Source: Ectothiorhodospiraceae bacterium BW-2 (lineage in GTDB: Bacteria > Pseudomonadota > Gammaproteobacteria > Thiohalomonadales > Thiohalomonadaceae). From it: a stretch of DNA of 64,000 nucleotides. Under the pieces are notes generated by a model. It was not told the DNA's origin. It searched no databases and saw nothing but the letters and a program-made list of their open reading frames with translations. The stretch lies in the NCBI GenBank assembly GCA_008375315.1, contig CP032507.1, forward strand, positions 1,601,001 through 1,665,000. Reading direction: 5' to 3'. Positions 62,969 through 64,000 of this stretch are shown here, one piece after another; the first letter of the stretch is position 1; every line of letters begins with the position of its first letter. The translations under genes and the position numbers were made by a program.

Positions 62969-63444
62969 ATCCCCAGCTCCTGTAGCTCCAGCGGGATTTC
63001 GGCGTACCCTAACTGAATCGTCTGCTGCCAGGTCTGACAACGCTCATCCCACATAGCGCTATCCCACAGCTCAAATTTTCGTCCCTGACCGATAAGCACG
63101 AGCTCCTTCTCCAAGAGCGCATGGCTGCGCAGCTTTTTCGGCAGCAATACCCGACCGTGGCTGTCCATTGCGACATCGGTCGCATTACCCAGCACGAGTC
63201 GTTTAATCATCGCACTACGACTATCCATAGTGGAGAGCCGATCCAGCTTCTGCTGAATAGGCTCCCACTCACTCAATGGATAGATAGCCAGACAACGCTC
63301 TACAACATCAACCGTAATAATTAAATTCCCCTCACAACAAGTCAGTAATAGGTCACGCCAGCGGGTAGGAATGGCAAGTCGCCCCTTGCCATCGAGATTT
63401 AACTCCGATACTCCTCGAAACAGCGCCAACCCACTATGCCCCAC
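62965..63444 (-). CDS. mraZ: Transcriptional regulator MraZ
   Basis: A protein of up to 159 residues with two AbrB-like repeats. The first is FRGVSELNLDGKGRLAIPTRW, the second TDVAMDSHGRVLLPKKLR. MraZ represses its own dcw promoter. No ATG fits the usual MFRG start. The nominal GTG at 63444 coincides with the second GTGGG operator box, while an in-frame TTG at 63429 directly after the third box gives MALFRG, closer to the family. I judge the TTG at least as likely. It is first in the cluster. Confidence 0.9.
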   Translation of the reverse strand: MGHSGLALFRGVSELNLDGKGRLAIPTRWRDLLLTCCEGNLIITVDVVERCLAIYPLSEWEPIQQKLDRLSTMDSRSAMIKRLVLGNATDVAMDSHGRVLLPKKLRSHALLEKELVLIGQGRKFELWDSAMWDERCQTWQQTIQLGYAEIPLELQELGI

Positions 63445-63454
63445 AAAAACCCAC
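63430..63454 (-). promoter_or_regulatory. MraZ operator: three GTGGG boxes at 10-bp phase
   Basis: GTGGG begins at 63454, 63444 and 63434 on the minus strand, each exactly 10 bp apart (TGGGN separated by five). This is the arrangement known for MraZ binding in E. coli. The boxes start about two bases after the predicted transcription start, so bound MraZ would block the promoter. Confidence 0.8.
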
Positions 63455-63462
63455 TTTTTTGC

Positions 63463-63491
63463 ACTATAGAGGGAGAGCCGATGAGCGTCAA
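63463..63491 (-). promoter_or_regulatory. Main dcw promoter upstream of mraZ
   Basis: TTGACG (63491-63486), 17-nt spacer, TATAGT (63468-63463). Each hexamer matches the sigma70 consensus at five of six positions. Initiation is expected near 63456, immediately before the MraZ boxes. The near-seamless overlaps downstream suggest one long transcript to ftsZ. Confidence 0.75.
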
Positions 63492-63541
63492 GAGAGCGAG
63501 GTAATTATTGTGATAAAGTGTGCATAAGGTGTGGAAAATAG

Positions 63542-63575
63542 CCCCCCGCCACGGCTAAATAGGTCAGCGGAGGGG
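63542..63575 (-). terminator. Possible terminator after the kinase-family gene
   Basis: The minus-strand stem CCCCTCCGC/GCGGGGGG (one G-U pair) includes the end of the coding region and is followed by CTATTTTCC. The U-tract is poor, so support is moderate. It would separate the kinase gene from the mraZ promoter. Confidence 0.4.
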
Positions 63576-64000
63576 AGAGACGAGCGCTAATAGTCGCTGC
63601 ATGGTGGCGTAGGCCTGCTGGCCATAGCCGCCACCAAACATATTAAAGTGGTTTAATAGGTGGTAGAGGTGGTAGAGCGATTTACGGTAGCGATAGCCGC
63701 TATCGAGCGGAAAGTTGGCGTGGTAGGCGCTGTAGAAGGGGCTCGGTTGGGCACCAAACAGCTCGCTCATCGCTAGATCAGTTTCGTGATCGCCATAGTA
63801 GGTGGCCGGATCGAAGATAACCGGCTCTCCCTCCCGAGTAAAACCGATATTGCCCGACCAGAGATCGCCGTGTAGCAGCGAGGGGCGGACTCGATAGCCG
63901 TTAAAAAAAGTGGCTAACTGCTGCTTTAGCCTCTCACCCGCCACCAGCGCCGCTTGCGGCAGACCATGTTGGCCTGCTAGCTTGAGCTGATGACCTAGTC
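63564..64000 (-). CDS. Fructosamine-3-kinase-family protein, C-terminal part
   Basis: The frame is open to the window edge (about 145 codons visible), so the N-terminus is missing. It shows the aminoglycoside-phosphotransferase-like catalytic loop LLHGDLWSGNIGF and the DFG-equivalent VIFDPATYYGDHETDLAM. YRKSLYHLYHLLNHFNMFGGGY follows, which is typical of the fructosamine-kinase family. These enzymes phosphorylate ketosamines on glycated proteins as a repair step. It lies on the same strand, 120 nt upstream of mraZ, and is probably a separate unit. Confidence 0.85.
   Translation of the reverse strand, partial: LGHQLKLAGQHGLPQAALVAGERLKQQLATFFNGYRVRPSLLHGDLWSGNIGFTREGEPVIFDPATYYGDHETDLAMSELFGAQPSPFYSAYHANFPLDSGYRYRKSLYHLYHLLNHFNMFGGGYGQQAYATMQRLLALVSPLR

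Overview
The window is a chromosomal segment of a gammaproteobacterium, probably outside the Enterobacterales. The right third (39.5-63.5 kb) is a complete gammaproteobacterial division and cell-wall (dcw) cluster: mraZ-rsmH-ftsL-ftsI-murE-murF-mraY-murD-ftsW-murG-murC-murB-ddl-ftsQ-ftsA-ftsZ-lpxC, followed by dciA, an M23 peptidase gene, secA and argJ. Nothing in the sequence fixes the genus. The left 39 kb is an accessory defence and mobile-element island. It ends beside a tRNA-Arg(CCG) gene whose 3' end faces the island.

Region 1 (1-17 kb) is a decayed type 1 BREX locus on the minus strand. It runs brxA-brxB-brxC, then a nested Septu-like ATPase/HNH pair (ptuA-ptuB), then pglX. Next comes a nested cassette of a HEPN-like protein, an ABC-type ATPase and a DUF4276 TOPRIM-like protein, then a 46-codon ATPase remnant, a pglZ gene cut after about 185 codons, and an internal fragment of brxL. 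An IS3-family element breaks pglZ. An IS1634-family transposase gene and an uncharacterised palindrome-rich stretch border the brxL fragment. pglX stays open although it carries at least six in-frame insertions of genomic short repeats.

Region 2 (17.2-20.8 kb) is mobile debris: three small phage genes ending in a clear terminator, the C-terminal part of a large serine recombinase, its small partner gene cut by an IS66-family element, and that IS66, whose transposase has an internal deletion.

Region 3 (20.9-37.0 kb) is a complete type I-C CRISPR-Cas locus, cas3-cas5c-cas8c(cas11c)-cas7c-cas4-cas1-cas2. A YoeB-like toxin and its antitoxin are spliced between cas7c and cas4. The array has 111 apparently identical 32-nt repeats and 110 spacers. 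Several spacers are duplicated, re-acquired or overlapping.

Region 4 (37.0-39.4 kb) holds remnants of a drug transporter and a nitroreductase around an intact extradiol-dioxygenase-family gene, then tRNA-Arg. Region 5 (39.5-64 kb) is the tightly overlapping dcw cluster. It is headed by a sigma70-like promoter and three 10-bp-phased GTGGG boxes, the expected MraZ operator. A partial fructosamine-kinase-family gene closes the window.

The defence genes cover several layers: BREX (probably defunct through loss of pglZ and brxL), Septu-like, the ATPase/TOPRIM cassette, and adaptive I-C immunity. All family assignments come from reading motifs and recalling family sequences. No database search was run.
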